Positions 51,411 to 61,016 of a DNA stretch of 64,000 nucleotides are shown here, one piece after another. The DNA lies in the NCBI GenBank assembly GCA_006226495.1, contig SBGU01000013.1, forward strand, positions 54,268 to 118,267. The letters run 5' to 3'. The DNA is from Alphaproteobacteria bacterium. Its GTDB lineage: Bacteria; Pseudomonadota; Alphaproteobacteria; Sphingomonadales; Kordiimonadaceae. A program made the position numbers and the translations under genes. Every line of letters starts with the position of its first letter. Within the stretch, counting starts at the first letter, position 1. The notes under the pieces were generated by a model. That model saw only the letters and a list, made by a program, of their open reading frames with translations. It was not told the DNA's origin and made no database searches.

Positions 51411-53072
51411 TTAATCCTTACCAGAATGACGTTGGGTAAACCCGGGACCCCGCAACACCCTGCCTGGGGTTGCACCCGTGTGCTGGCGGTCGTCGAGCAC
51501 GATGGCTCCGTTCACCAGCACATAATCGATGCCCGTCGGACGGGCGGTGGGGTCTTCCCACGACGCCACATCGTCGACTTGGTCGAGATCGAAAATCACG
51601 ATATCCGCGGCCAGACCGGCCTTCAGCACACCCCGGTCGGCAAGCCCCATGCGCGCCGCCGGCCAGGACGTCATCTTGCGGATGGCGTCGGGCAAACTCA
51701 GCACATGTTCGTCCCGCACATAGGTTTCCAGTATCTTGGGGAAGGTGCCGTAACTGCGCGGGTGCGGCAGGCCAAGCGCGTCCAGCTTGCCGGGCGCAAG
51801 CGCCGAGGCCGCATCGGTGCCGACACTCATCCAGGGCGCCTGAAGCGCGGTGCGCACATCGGCTTCATCCATCATGAAATACAGCGCGAATGGCCGTTCG
51901 GGATAGGCTTCGAGCATGATATCCCAGGCAATATCCGCGGGGTCGCGCGCCAGGGCCTTGCCGATGGCTTCCATGCTCTGGCCATGGAATTTCTGGTAAT
52001 TCGGCAGGTAGGCATTGGCGAGCACCACATTCTTCCAGCCGCCCGAGGTATAGACAAGGTTGGTCCAGCCCGGCAGCGGGCCTGACGCCAGTTCCTTCTT
52101 CAGCCGCACGCGGATTTCAGGATCGCGCAGCCGCTCGATGGCTTTATCGATGCCGTCCGCGAACACCCAGTTTGGCACCGTGACATCAAGCCCGGTGCCG
52201 CCCGCCAGATAGGGATACAGGTCCGCTGCCACATTGACACCGCGGTCGCGGGCAGCATCGATCAGGCCGATGGCCGCCTGCATATCCTTGCCCCAGTTGG
52301 GGTAATAGGCGGCCTTCATATGGAAAATCTCGACCCCGGCACCGCTTTCTTCACCGATGCGGATCGCTTCCTTGACCGCCGTCAGGAAATGGGCGCTTTC
52401 GTCGCGGATATGGCTGGCGTACAGGCCGTGATATCTGGCCACCACCTTAGAAAGCTCGACCAGGTTTTCGGTCTTGTGATAGGCCGACGGCGGGTAGATA
52501 AGCGCGGTGGTGATGCCCATGGCACCCTGTTCCATCGCCGTCGCCACCAAGCCTTTCATGACCGCAAGCTGTTCCAGGGTCGGGTCGGCATCGGTTTCAC
52601 CGACCACGGCAACCCGCGCCTGCGTTGCGCTATAGTAGGTGCCGAAATTGACCGAAATGCCGGTCGCTTCGATGTCGGCAAAATACTGGCCGATGTCGGC
52701 GGCGGGCACCGGGGTGCCGCCCTCGCCCGCAATGACGGTCGTGACCCCCATGTCGATCTTGTTGGGCGCCAGGCCCACCTTCAGGAAGGCTTCGCCGGAC
52801 TGGTCCATCATGTCGATGAAACCGGGCGCGACATATTTGCCGGCGGCGTCGATTTCGCGTGTGCCCGTGCCGTCAACGCGGCCCACCAGCACAAGCTTGC
52901 CGTCCTTGACCGCGATGTCGGCGGGCAGCCAGGGGCTGCCGGTGCCGTCCAGCACCCGGCCGTGGCGGATGACAATGTCATACTCGGGTGTGCCGTCCGC
53001 GGCCTGGGCAGAAAGCGCAAACCCCAGTGCCAGAAGCGAGACGCCGATGCTTTTACGGAACGTGCTGCGCAT
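51411..53072 (-). CDS. exported N-acyl-D-amino-acid deacylase family amidohydrolase lacking the HxH motif
   Basis: A 553-residue exported amidohydrolase (signal peptide about 24 residues, ending AQAAD) of the N-acyl-D-amino-acid deacylase/D-aminoacylase family. The later metal and catalytic elements are present: YASHIRDES, EIFHMKA and SVGTDA. However, the usual HxH after PGFID reads PGFIDMMDQSGE, so the first metal pair is absent. VIAGEGG stands where GNCG is usual. D-aminoacylases rely mainly on the other metal site, so activity is possible. The ATG at 53072 shares its A with the TGA stop of the upstream transporter gene and follows GGGGAGGG. The context (D-Glu genes directly downstream) supports release of D-amino acids from N-acyl or peptide forms. 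Confidence 0.83.
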   Translation of the reverse strand: MRSTFRKSIGVSLLALGFALSAQAADGTPEYDIVIRHGRVLDGTGSPWLPADIAVKDGKLVLVGRVDGTGTREIDAAGKYVAPGFIDMMDQSGEAFLKVGLAPNKIDMGVTTVIAGEGGTPVPAADIGQYFADIEATGISVNFGTYYSATQARVAVVGETDADPTLEQLAVMKGLVATAMEQGAMGITTALIYPPSAYHKTENLVELSKVVARYHGLYASHIRDESAHFLTAVKEAIRIGEESGAGVEIFHMKAAYYPNWGKDMQAAIGLIDAARDRGVNVAADLYPYLAGGTGLDVTVPNWVFADGIDKAIERLRDPEIRVRLKKELASGPLPGWTNLVYTSGGWKNVVLANAYLPNYQKFHGQSMEAIGKALARDPADIAWDIMLEAYPERPFALYFMMDEADVRTALQAPWMSVGTDAASALAPGKLDALGLPHPRSYGTFPKILETYVRDEHVLSLPDAIRKMTSWPAARMGLADRGVLKAGLAADIVIFDLDQVDDVASWEDPTARPTGIDYVLVNGAIVLDDRQHTGATPGRVLRGPGFTQRHSGKD

Positions 53073-54163
53073 CACGCCCTCCCCGCCTTCAGGCTGGTCC
53101 AGACACCGATGGTCAGGACCGGCAGTACGAGGACGAAGATGAACACCAGGGTCAGCATGCCATAGCCGCTGGCGATCAGGTCGATGATGCCGAATTTGGC
53201 ACCGGCGAAGATGGCGACAGCCAGGAACACCAGGGCGACCAGCGGGCGCATATATTGCGGCAGCTCGCGCCCCGCTTCCTGCGCGCTGTTTTCCAGCCGT
53301 TCATTGACGGCATGAAGAAGCGCCGTGCCGGTTTCGACGAAGGTGCCGAACACCACGATCTGGAAGATGAAATTAAGAACCGGTACACCCAGGGCGCCCA
53401 TCAGGTCGTGCGCCGGCACGGGGGCCTGGCCGATGGCGGGGTAAAGCCCCATCATTGCCACATAGAACAGCATGGCCGGGATCACGGCGACAGCGCCGGC
53501 AATCAGCCCCGAACCCACCGCTTCGCGCCGGCTGGCTTGCCCGCGGATCGAGAACAGCACCGCCGGCAGCACGGCAAGGTTATAGCCGGAATAGAGCACA
53601 CCACTTTTCAGCCAGCCGCCTGCTTCGGGCGCGGATCTGAACGCGGCGGCAATATCGGACCCGAACATGGCGAACGCCAGCACAAACAGGGCCGCATATA
53701 CCGCATACAGAAGCACCGACCAGCCGGCCAGAACCTTCTTGATGGTGTCCGAGCCCTTGAAGGTCAGGACCGCAATCAGGGCCATCAGGCCAAGGGTGCC
53801 GACAAGGGGCGGCACACCGAAGTTGGCGGCAGCCAATTCCCCGGCGGCCGAGCCGATGACCGCAAGGATCAGCAGCATCAGGATCAGGAATGCGACCTCG
53901 AAGATCACCCAGCCCCGGCCCAGCAGCGCCTTGCAGAAGTGGCGGTAGTCATAGGCGCCGGTCACGCGGGCGAATTCGAAGCCCGCCGCCAGCACCAGCC
54001 CGAACACCAGGCCCGAGACCAGGAGGCCGAGAAGGCCGCCGATGGGACCGCTGGCGAAGAAAAACTCGATCAGCTCGCGGCCCGTGGCGTACCCGCCGCC
54101 AATGACGACGGACTGGAAGATGAAGCCGGGCAGGATGTATTTCCGATACCAGTTCATGTTCAT
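53072..54163 (-). CDS. YkvI-type membrane transporter (APC-like fold)
   Basis: A 363-residue inner-membrane protein with about ten predicted helices, starting with ILPGFIFQSVVIGGGYATGRE, the conserved first segment of the YkvI family. These proteins resemble amino-acid/branched-chain permeases of the LeuT/APC fold; no substrate has been shown for the family as far as I know. The gene is coupled to the D-aminoacylase gene (stop and start share one base) and lies 28 bases after another deacylase gene, so import of the D-amino acids or acyl-amino acids freed in the periplasm is a reasonable inference. GGAAAG precedes the first of two close ATGs. Confidence 0.8.
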   Translation of the reverse strand: MNMNWYRKYILPGFIFQSVVIGGGYATGRELIEFFFASGPIGGLLGLLVSGLVFGLVLAAGFEFARVTGAYDYRHFCKALLGRGWVIFEVAFLILMLLILAVIGSAAGELAAANFGVPPLVGTLGLMALIAVLTFKGSDTIKKVLAGWSVLLYAVYAALFVLAFAMFGSDIAAAFRSAPEAGGWLKSGVLYSGYNLAVLPAVLFSIRGQASRREAVGSGLIAGAVAVIPAMLFYVAMMGLYPAIGQAPVPAHDLMGALGVPVLNFIFQIVVFGTFVETGTALLHAVNERLENSAQEAGRELPQYMRPLVALVFLAVAIFAGAKFGIIDLIASGYGMLTLVFIFVLVLPVLTIGVWTSLKAGRA

Positions 54164-54191
54164 TGTCTTTCCGCCACGGGCCACCTGGGGG

Positions 54192-55748
54192 TTAATTCTT
54201 CACCGGGTTGCGTACCGCTTTGCCGGGCAGCACCGAGGTATCGAGCACACCGCCATCCACCAGCACGACACCACCGACGATGACTTCACTGAAGCCGGAC
54301 GAGGCCTGCGCGGGTTTTTCGTATGTGGCATTGTCGGTCACCGTATCGGGGTTGAAGATCACGATATCGGCGTCGGCGCCCGGCTGCAGGCGGCCCTTTT
54401 TCTTCATCTGCGGCACGGCATATTCAAGGATATGCGCGGGGCCGTAGCTGACACGCCGGATGGCTTCGACCATATCAACCGCCTTTTTCTCGCGCAGATA
54501 GATGCGCAGGAAGCGGGAGAAGGTACCTGCCGAACGCGGGTGGCTCCAGGCGGCTTCGGGCACCGGCCAGGTCTGCTGGTCGACAATCTTGCCGTCCACC
54601 AGCCAGTCGCCGCCGTCGGACGCGATCACACCACCCGGGAACAGCACCGATTTGTCGAGCACGGCCTGGTCGGCGGGATTGTCGAGGTCAAGGAAGTGGA
54701 TCACGGTTTCCGTGCCCGGCTTTTCCTTCTGGTAATAGGCCAGTTCTTCTTCAGTCAGGCGTTTGCCGCCGACATCAAAATTGTGCGCGGTTACGCCGCC
54801 CACACGTTCACGCCAGCGGTCGCCCCGGAACAGGGCCGCGCCGATACCGGTCGACCCCGCGCCATACGGATAGGCTTCGGTCGTGACCGTCAGGCCCTGC
54901 GCCTGCGCGCCTGCGATCATGCTGCCGATCACGTCGACATCACGCAGGCTGATGGAATTCATATGCACGATATGGGTATGGGCGCCGGTGCCGGCTGCGG
55001 AATAGACCACCTCGGCCATGCCTTCAAACGAGCTTTTGGGCTCCAGCATCGAAAGATAGCGCGTATGGGTGAAGGTGGGCACACCGCGTTTGGCCGCCAG
55101 GTCGGTGACCGCATAATATTCCTTGTGCCCGGTGCCGGGCGCATAACCGATCAGCATGCCGACCCCAAGGCCGCCCTCATTGATGCCTTCGTCCACATAG
55201 GCTTCGATCGCCTTCAGTTGTTCGGGCGTCGCGACCTCGGTCTGCCATTCGGTATGTTTGAAATTGTCGAAGAACCACTGCACGTCATCAACCGGCTTTT
55301 CATTCATGATGACGGCGATACGCGCACCGACCCAGTTGACTGCGGCACCATAATTGATGGGCCGGCCTTCTTTTTCCAGGCGACCGTAAAAATCCTGCAC
55401 CGGGATCACACCCGCTTCCAGCTCCAGCGCGGTGGTCACACCGTCCAGCGCCTGCATGCGGTTCGCCAGGATCGACTGGCCGTGCGCGTGCATGTCGATG
55501 AAACCCGGGCTGACCACCTGGCCGGTGGCATCGATCACCTTGGCGCCCTTGATGGCCTCTGCCGTCACCACCGCGATCTGGCCGCCTTTCACGCCAACAT
55601 TGCGCACACCGTCGAGCCCGGTTTCGGGGTCGATGACACGGCCGCCGATGATGGCGATATCGTAGCTGGTGTCGTCCGCCTGCACAGTACCTGTCTGGAG
55701 GCCGGTGGCGATGGTCAGGACGGCAAAAATGGCGGCAAAGGATTTCAT
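54192..55748 (-). CDS. exported N-acyl-D-amino-acid deacylase family amidohydrolase with HxH intact
   Basis: A 518-residue exported amidohydrolase with a signal peptide ending TVQAD. Here the metal motif is normal (PGFIDMHAHGQS). FTHTRYLS, HIVHMNS and IASDGGDW supply later histidines and the catalytic aspartate, and the C-terminal PGADADIVIFNPDTV closes the barrel. It belongs with N-acyl-D-amino-acid deacylases such as N-acyl-D-glutamate deacylase and is paralogous to, but clearly diverged from, the product at 51411. GGGGGAATGAA precedes the start. It is the first enzyme gene after the TonB receptor gene, separated by a terminator-like hairpin. Confidence 0.85.
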   Translation of the reverse strand: MKSFAAIFAVLTIATGLQTGTVQADDTSYDIAIIGGRVIDPETGLDGVRNVGVKGGQIAVVTAEAIKGAKVIDATGQVVSPGFIDMHAHGQSILANRMQALDGVTTALELEAGVIPVQDFYGRLEKEGRPINYGAAVNWVGARIAVIMNEKPVDDVQWFFDNFKHTEWQTEVATPEQLKAIEAYVDEGINEGGLGVGMLIGYAPGTGHKEYYAVTDLAAKRGVPTFTHTRYLSMLEPKSSFEGMAEVVYSAAGTGAHTHIVHMNSISLRDVDVIGSMIAGAQAQGLTVTTEAYPYGAGSTGIGAALFRGDRWRERVGGVTAHNFDVGGKRLTEEELAYYQKEKPGTETVIHFLDLDNPADQAVLDKSVLFPGGVIASDGGDWLVDGKIVDQQTWPVPEAAWSHPRSAGTFSRFLRIYLREKKAVDMVEAIRRVSYGPAHILEYAVPQMKKKGRLQPGADADIVIFNPDTVTDNATYEKPAQASSGFSEVIVGGVVLVDGGVLDTSVLPGKAVRNPVKN

Positions 55749-55811
55749 GGCTTCATTCCCCCTGTTGTGCTCGGTCTGTCGGGTACGGACTGCCCGCTTC
55801 ATTATCGCTGA

Positions 55812-55846
55812 AAAGGTCCGGGGTGCCCATGCCTGACACCCCGGAC
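55812..55846 (-). terminator. terminator-like hairpin after the TonB receptor gene
   Basis: GTCCGGGGTG (55846-55837 on the minus strand) pairs perfectly with CACCCCGGAC (55825-55816), followed by CTTTTC. It lies just after the receptor stop. Partial read-through would let the receptor be made in excess over the enzymes downstream. Confidence 0.65.
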
Positions 55847-55863
55847 AAGGCCCGCTAGCGCGC

Positions 55864-58095
55864 CTAGAAGTCGACCTTCAGGTTGGCACCGATGGTGCGC
55901 GGCCGTTCAAAGATGCCCGTGCTGTCGCTGGAGCCGCCACCCAGGATGGTGTCGGACCGGCCCTGCAGGGCACGCTTGTTGAAGAGGTTGGTGGCATAAA
56001 GCCCAAGCGTCACGTCGCCGTTGGTGAACGAGAGGTTGACATCCACCAGGGTACGGGCTTCCACTTCAACCGGATAGGTGGAGGTGGAGGCGCCATAGCT
56101 GGACATGAACTTGCCGGTATAACGCACGCCAAAGCCTGCGTTGGCGGTCCAGGTGTCGGTCACGTCAAACATATAGTCACCGAGAAGCGAGAGCTTCCAC
56201 TTGGGCAGATCGGGGATCTGCTCACCCTCGACACCACCGAAGCCCGGCTCGTCCGAGTTCAGCTTGGAACGCGAATAGGCGATGTTGGTGGTAAAGGACA
56301 GGCCGGATGCCGGACGCAGCAGGAACGAGCTTTCGAAACCATGCGCTTTCAGGCCGTCGGAGGCGTTGCCGCCCGTGTTCACGCCGCTGAAGGAGGTGAA
56401 GGACTGGAAGTTGGCCCAGTCGATCAGCCACACAGCAACGTCATAGCCGAACGTGCCATCGCTTGACGAACCCTTCATGCCCACTTCGTAGCTCCAGGCA
56501 TTGTCCGGATCGATCATCGGCGGGGCGAGGTTGTCGCCGGTTGCCGGGTCGAGGATCGGCAGGTTGGCCGACGCCGGGCGATACCCGCTGGCGACACGGG
56601 TATAGAGCGACAGATTGTCTGTCGGACGATAGCGCGCCGAGAAGAGATAGGTATCTACCGTATCCTTGATCGGGTCGCTTTCGAAGTCGGCAGTGCCCAA
56701 CAACAGGCCGGTCGACACATAGGACAGAGTCGTCTTGCTTTTGCTCAGGCGCATGCCGGCGGTCACATCGAACTTCTCGTTGACATAGTAGGTTACGTCG
56801 CCAAAGGCCGCGTATTCCTTATATTCAGACGGGAAGGAGATGGTCAGCAGGTCAAAGGCCGGTACCGAAATGACATCCTGGTTGTTCTGCGAGGTTTCGT
56901 CGGAATAATAAAGACCGGCGATCCATTCGAAATTGCCCATGCGTTCGGAGGTCAGGCGCACTTCCTGCACGAACTTCTTGGAGCCTGCGAGCAGGTCAAG
57001 AAGCACGCTGGTGGTGGTGCCGGGGGCACGACCGTCGAAAAAGTCGATCGCCGGGCCGTAGGCTGCCGTCAGGTCGCTGATGCCACCGAACTTGTATTCC
57101 ACATGGCTGGATGTCGCGGTCAGGGTGACCTTGTCGAAGTCATAGTTGATGCTGCCGGACATGATCTCGTAATCGAGATAGTTCTCGCCCGGCGCGCTGA
57201 TGGTGGTGAAACCGCCCAGCAGCGCCTCGTCGGTGGTGTAGGACGCCAGTTGCACAGAACTGTCGATACCGTAATCGGTTTCCTGCTTCATGTATTTCAG
57301 ACGAACGCTGAGCGCTTCCGACGGCTTGAACAAGAGGTCGGCGGCATAACCCAGGTTCTCGGAACCATCGACATCCTCTTCAACCAGGTTGCCGGTTGCC
57401 GGGTCCATCTGGTCGACATAGCCGCCCGCATCCTGCCAGAAGCCGGACACGGTGATGCCAAGCTTGTCTTTGACCAGCGGCACGCTGACACGGCCATTAT
57501 AGACCTGGCTGATTTCGCCACCCTTGGTGCTGGCGATGTCGGCACCTGCGGATACCCGCAGTTCCTCGAGCGCCGGATCGCGCGAGATATAGCGCATCAT
57601 GCCGCCCACGGATGTGGCGCCATACAGGGTGCCCTGCGGGCCCTTGATCACCTCGACACGTTCGACATCCATCAGCATGGCGTCAAACAGGACCGTGCTG
57701 CCACCGGCAAAGGTGGTGTTGGTCGAGATCGGCGTATCGTCAAGATAAACACCGAACACCGGAATGGCCGACGACTGCGGCACGCCGCGCGCCGAGATAT
57801 TGCCAAAGCCTTTGGTGCCGATGTCGGTGAAGGTTACACCCGGCGTATAGTTCAGGATTTCACCAACCTGCTTCAGACCCTTGGCGGTAAAGTCGCCTGG
57901 ATCGATGGCGGAAACGGCCGCCGGCACATCCTGCAGGCTTTGCTCGCGCCGACCGGCGGTTACGATGATCTCTTCAAGAACCAACTCACTCGTGTCTGCG
58001 GCATCTGCCGCCATTTCGGCGATTGCGTTCTGTGTCAGCCCCACCGCCGATACAGCACCCAAAAGCGCCCACTTCTGAACAATGCTTTTGTGCAT
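55864..58095 (-). CDS. TonB-dependent outer-membrane receptor of the peptide locus
   Basis: A 743-residue TonB-dependent receptor. The signal peptide ends near AIAE (residue 27), the TonB box is EEIIVTAGR (41-49), and the plug carries VERVEVIKGPQGTLYGATSVGG. The barrel ends in LKVDF, with the terminal Phe needed for outer-membrane insertion. It is at the head of the peptide/D-amino-acid genes and divergent from a GntR regulator gene, so it is the likely entry route for the peptides, and regulated with them. GGGAGGAAA precedes the ATG. Confidence 0.9.
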   Translation of the reverse strand: MHKSIVQKWALLGAVSAVGLTQNAIAEMAADAADTSELVLEEIIVTAGRREQSLQDVPAAVSAIDPGDFTAKGLKQVGEILNYTPGVTFTDIGTKGFGNISARGVPQSSAIPVFGVYLDDTPISTNTTFAGGSTVLFDAMLMDVERVEVIKGPQGTLYGATSVGGMMRYISRDPALEELRVSAGADIASTKGGEISQVYNGRVSVPLVKDKLGITVSGFWQDAGGYVDQMDPATGNLVEEDVDGSENLGYAADLLFKPSEALSVRLKYMKQETDYGIDSSVQLASYTTDEALLGGFTTISAPGENYLDYEIMSGSINYDFDKVTLTATSSHVEYKFGGISDLTAAYGPAIDFFDGRAPGTTTSVLLDLLAGSKKFVQEVRLTSERMGNFEWIAGLYYSDETSQNNQDVISVPAFDLLTISFPSEYKEYAAFGDVTYYVNEKFDVTAGMRLSKSKTTLSYVSTGLLLGTADFESDPIKDTVDTYLFSARYRPTDNLSLYTRVASGYRPASANLPILDPATGDNLAPPMIDPDNAWSYEVGMKGSSSDGTFGYDVAVWLIDWANFQSFTSFSGVNTGGNASDGLKAHGFESSFLLRPASGLSFTTNIAYSRSKLNSDEPGFGGVEGEQIPDLPKWKLSLLGDYMFDVTDTWTANAGFGVRYTGKFMSSYGASTSTYPVEVEARTLVDVNLSFTNGDVTLGLYATNLFNKRALQGRSDTILGGGSSDSTGIFERPRTIGANLKVDF

Positions 58096-58200
58096 TTGTT
58101 TCCTCCCTGCAAGCCTATGTTCCGGTCCCCGTGCCTCATACTGGTCTTCTTTGATGAGTCGACTATAACCGCCTTATTTTGATGATCAAGCATATTTTGG

Positions 58201-58232
58201 CAGCCTTAATGTCATTTTTCGCTGCTTTAATG
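58201..58232. promoter_or_regulatory. direct repeats, possible GntR operator
   Basis: CAGCCTTAATG (58201-58211) and CTGCTTTAATG (58222-58232) are 21 bases apart, two helical turns, in the divergent region of receptor and GntR genes. A small dyad, TGCC-AAAAA-GGCA, follows at 58285-58297. Confidence 0.45.
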
Positions 58233-58320
58233 ATTGACTGTCCGGGAATAAGCGCGTTGAAAAACCGGCCCCGGCGGTATATGTATGCCAAAAAGGCAGA
58301 ATTAATTGGGGGACCCGGCC

Positions 58321-59007
58321 ATGCGCATTGACGATATGAAGAACGGTGACGACCGTAAGGCCTCGGAAGTGGTGATGGATGCCATCGTCACCCAGAAGCT
58401 GGCGCCCAGCCAGAAAGTGTCGGAAAATATCTTCAGCGACATGTTCGGTATCAGCCGCTCCATCTCGCGCAACCTGATCGAACGGCTGATCGCCAAACAG
58501 TTCCTGGTATCGGTGTCGCCCCGGGTTACGGTGGTGGCGCCGCTGACGCTTCTGGACATCAAACAGAATTTCACGCTCCGGAAAATCCTGCTGCCGTCGA
58601 TTTTTTCGCTGACCGCCGCCAATGTCGATTTCGACAAGCTGCGCGCGCTCAACAAGGAAATCCAGGACATGCAGCCGATCACGGACGACGACAGCGCCTT
58701 GCTTCTGTTGAAGAAAAACAAGGAACTGAACCTGTTGATGTGTGAAGACGCGGGCTATCCGCTGATGGTGGACTGGGCGCGCCAGCTTGAAGACACCGCC
58801 ATGCGCATCTATTGGCTGTTCCTCAAAACCCAGCGGCGCTTCCCCTATTCCGCCGACCAGCAGGGCATGACCCTCGATGTCATGAAGACGGACGAGCCGG
58901 TGCGCATCCGCACGGTGATCCATGACATCCTGTCACAAACCGAGGAACGTATCCTGAATGCGATCTTCTCGAACGACCAGTTCTATACCCAGGACCTGAA
59001 GGTCTGA
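58321..59007 (+). CDS. GntR-family transcriptional regulator (FCD-like)
   Basis: A 228-residue regulator. The N-terminal winged helix resembles GntR (SEVVMDAIVTQKLAPSQKVSENIFSDMFGISRSISRNLIERL), and the all-helical C-terminal domain is like the FCD effector domain, though its metal-binding histidines are not obvious. It is divergent from the TonB receptor gene of the peptide locus, so it probably controls that locus in response to an amino-acid or peptide signal. The ATG follows GGGGGA; a TTG five codons upstream is less likely. A strong hairpin lies 23 bases after its stop. Confidence 0.8.
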   Translation: MRIDDMKNGDDRKASEVVMDAIVTQKLAPSQKVSENIFSDMFGISRSISRNLIERLIAKQFLVSVSPRVTVVAPLTLLDIKQNFTLRKILLPSIFSLTAANVDFDKLRALNKEIQDMQPITDDDSALLLLKKNKELNLLMCEDAGYPLMVDWARQLEDTAMRIYWLFLKTQRRFPYSADQQGMTLDVMKTDEPVRIRTVIHDILSQTEERILNAIFSNDQFYTQDLKV

Positions 59008-59025
59008 GCCTGCATCCCGCCAGTG

Positions 59026-59062
59026 CAAAAAGGGCGGGTCCCGTTCGGGCCCGCCCTTCTGT
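59026..59062. terminator. bidirectional terminator between GntR and chemoreceptor genes
   Basis: AAGGGCGGG (59030-59038) pairs perfectly with CCCGCCCTT (59050-59058). The minus-strand side runs into TTTTTGC, so it is strongest for the chemoreceptor transcript; the plus-strand side (CTTCTGT) is weaker. Confidence 0.8.
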
Positions 59063-59089
59063 ATCCGGCTGACCGTATCCGGCCAGGCG

Positions 59090-60898
59090 CTATTTTTCGG
59101 CCCGAATCTGGGAGACGAAGGTGCCGACGCTGCCCTGCATCTTGCCGACATTGTCGTCGAGCAGAGACATGGCGCCCGACATCTCGCGCGCAGCCTGTCC
59201 ATTCGCCGCGGCAATTTCGGTCATACGCACAGAGCCCGCTGCGGCTTCGCCCATTTCGGCGGCCGCAAGGCTGACACTGCGGGAAATTTCCTGTGTTGCC
59301 GCACCCTGTTCTTCCACCGCTGACGAAATAGCGGTCGAAACCTCATCAATCTGGCGGATCACGCGCGCCACATTGTCGATCATCTGCACGACTTCGCCCG
59401 TTGCCGCCTGCATGGTGGAAATCTGACCCGCAATCTCGTCCGTTGCCTTGCTTGTCTGGTTCGCCAGGCTCTTGACCTCGCTGGCCACAACGGCAAAGCC
59501 CTTGCCGGCCTCGCCCGCACGCGCAGCCTCGATCGTGGCATTGAGCGCCAGCAGGTTGGTCTGGTCCGCGATATCATTGATGATCGTGACCACGGCACCG
59601 ATCTTGCGGGCAATCTCGTCAAGTGATGCCACGCTGTCGGACGACTGGCGTGCCACGCCAACCGCGTTGCTGCTCAGCTCGGCTGCGCTGACCACCTGGC
59701 GCGAGATTTCCTGAATCGATGCAGCCATTTCCTCGGCGGCGGCCATCACGCTATTCATGCTGCCCGTCACGCTACCCACGACTGTGTGCAGGTTGGTGCT
59801 GGTCAGGTCGTTTTCCTCGGCACGTTTGCCGACCTCGTCAACCAGTTGCATCACCGATGCAACGGTCATCTGCAACTCCTCGAGGGTCTGGTTAACCGAT
59901 TTGTCGAAATCAGCCGCCAGGGCATCCATAAGCCGGCCGCGTTCGGCCCGCGCCTGTTCTTCCGCTTCGGCGGCGCGCCGCTGTTCAAGGCGTTCGCGCT
60001 CGCGCTCCTGTTCAAGCCGCGCCAGACGCTCCTGTTCAGCCTGCTCACGCGCGGCCTTCTGCTCCTCTTCGAGCTTGCGGCCCTGCAGCAGTTCGGCGCG
60101 GAACAGTTTCAGCGAGGCAACGATCTTGCCGAGCTCGTCCTTGCGTTCAAGCGCATCAAGGTCGACACCATAGTCCCCGGACGCCAGCGCGCCGGTAGCG
60201 TTCGCAAGCTTCGACGAAGACCGGACAAACCCGATGATGATAAGCACGGAGAAGGCAACGACCAGGATTGTCGACGTAGCGGCCACGCTGACGAAGCGGA
60301 ACTCGGCAGCTTCGGCTGCTGCCTGGCTTTCGACAAGGCTTTCCTGCGACAGTTCCTGTACCCGGCCAATCGCCGCTTTTGTCTGGCGGATCAGGTCGTC
60401 ATAGTTGGCACGGAACGGATCAATGACCGAGATGGCGCTGCGAAAATCCACGTCCGCGAGTTCGGCCACCACATCGATGGTGCCTTTGTAGGTCTCCAGT
60501 TGCGCCGGCAACGCCGCCAGCTCGGAGCCTGCGGCAGTATCCAGCCGCGTTACATCATCCACGAGGCCGATGATTTTCTCGTTCAACCGGTCGACACGCG
60601 ACTTGATGGCGCCAAAGCCGGCCGCAGCATCATATTCGCCGCCCGCGGCGGCAATCGAGGTCGCGACATTGTAGAACTGACCATCGATACCGATCAGTTC
60701 CGCCTCCACCTCTTTCAGGGCGGCCACCACGCCGACGTTTTCGTTCATGACGCGCCCAAAATTGCCGACCTGCAGCGCAAGTGCATTCACCCCCATGATG
60801 GCGATAAAGACCAGCGCTGCGAGCGACAGGACGGGCGGCAAGCCGATCTTGACGGCCAGCGGCCAGTTATCGCTGGAGAATTTCTTAAAAATATCCAT
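59090..60898 (-). CDS. methyl-accepting chemotaxis protein
   Basis: A 602-residue transmembrane chemoreceptor. It has TM1 at about residues 16-38, a periplasmic four-helix-bundle sensor of about 155 residues, TM2 at about 200-222, a HAMP region, a coiled coil rich in Glu/Arg/Gln, and the cytoplasmic signalling domain with its highly conserved hairpin ([20 protein letters not shown], around residues 446-475). There is no C-terminal CheR-binding pentapeptide. It is the last gene after a YfiR-like gene and a TonB receptor gene on the same strand, so the chemoreceptor may respond to a ligand handled by those proteins. AAGGACAAGG precedes the ATG. Confidence 0.92.
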   Translation of the reverse strand: MDIFKKFSSDNWPLAVKIGLPPVLSLAALVFIAIMGVNALALQVGNFGRVMNENVGVVAALKEVEAELIGIDGQFYNVATSIAAAGGEYDAAAGFGAIKSRVDRLNEKIIGLVDDVTRLDTAAGSELAALPAQLETYKGTIDVVAELADVDFRSAISVIDPFRANYDDLIRQTKAAIGRVQELSQESLVESQAAAEAAEFRFVSVAATSTILVVAFSVLIIIGFVRSSSKLANATGALASGDYGVDLDALERKDELGKIVASLKLFRAELLQGRKLEEEQKAAREQAEQERLARLEQERERERLEQRRAAEAEEQARAERGRLMDALAADFDKSVNQTLEELQMTVASVMQLVDEVGKRAEENDLTSTNLHTVVGSVTGSMNSVMAAAEEMAASIQEISRQVVSAAELSSNAVGVARQSSDSVASLDEIARKIGAVVTIINDIADQTNLLALNATIEAARAGEAGKGFAVVASEVKSLANQTSKATDEIAGQISTMQAATGEVVQMIDNVARVIRQIDEVSTAISSAVEEQGAATQEISRSVSLAAAEMGEAAAGSVRMTEIAAANGQAAREMSGAMSLLDDNVGKMQGSVGTFVSQIRAEK

Positions 60899-60975
60899 GA
60901 CCTTGTCCTTGTCTGGCTATGTCCTTGTCTGGAACATGCCCTTCGACCGACGCTCAGAAAATTTCATCTGGATAG

Positions 60976-61001
60976 TGGTCCGGCGGAAAGCCGCCGGACC
61001 A
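60976..61001 (-). other. intercistronic hairpin between receptor and chemoreceptor genes
   Basis: TGGTCCGGCGG (60976-60986) pairs perfectly with CCGCCGGACCA (60991-61001) around AAAG, with no T-run. It may reduce read-through or stabilise the upstream message. A short direct repeat, TGTCCTTGTCTGG, is present near 60903-60934. Confidence 0.5.
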
Positions 61002-61016
61002 CCGGTTTGAGCGTCA

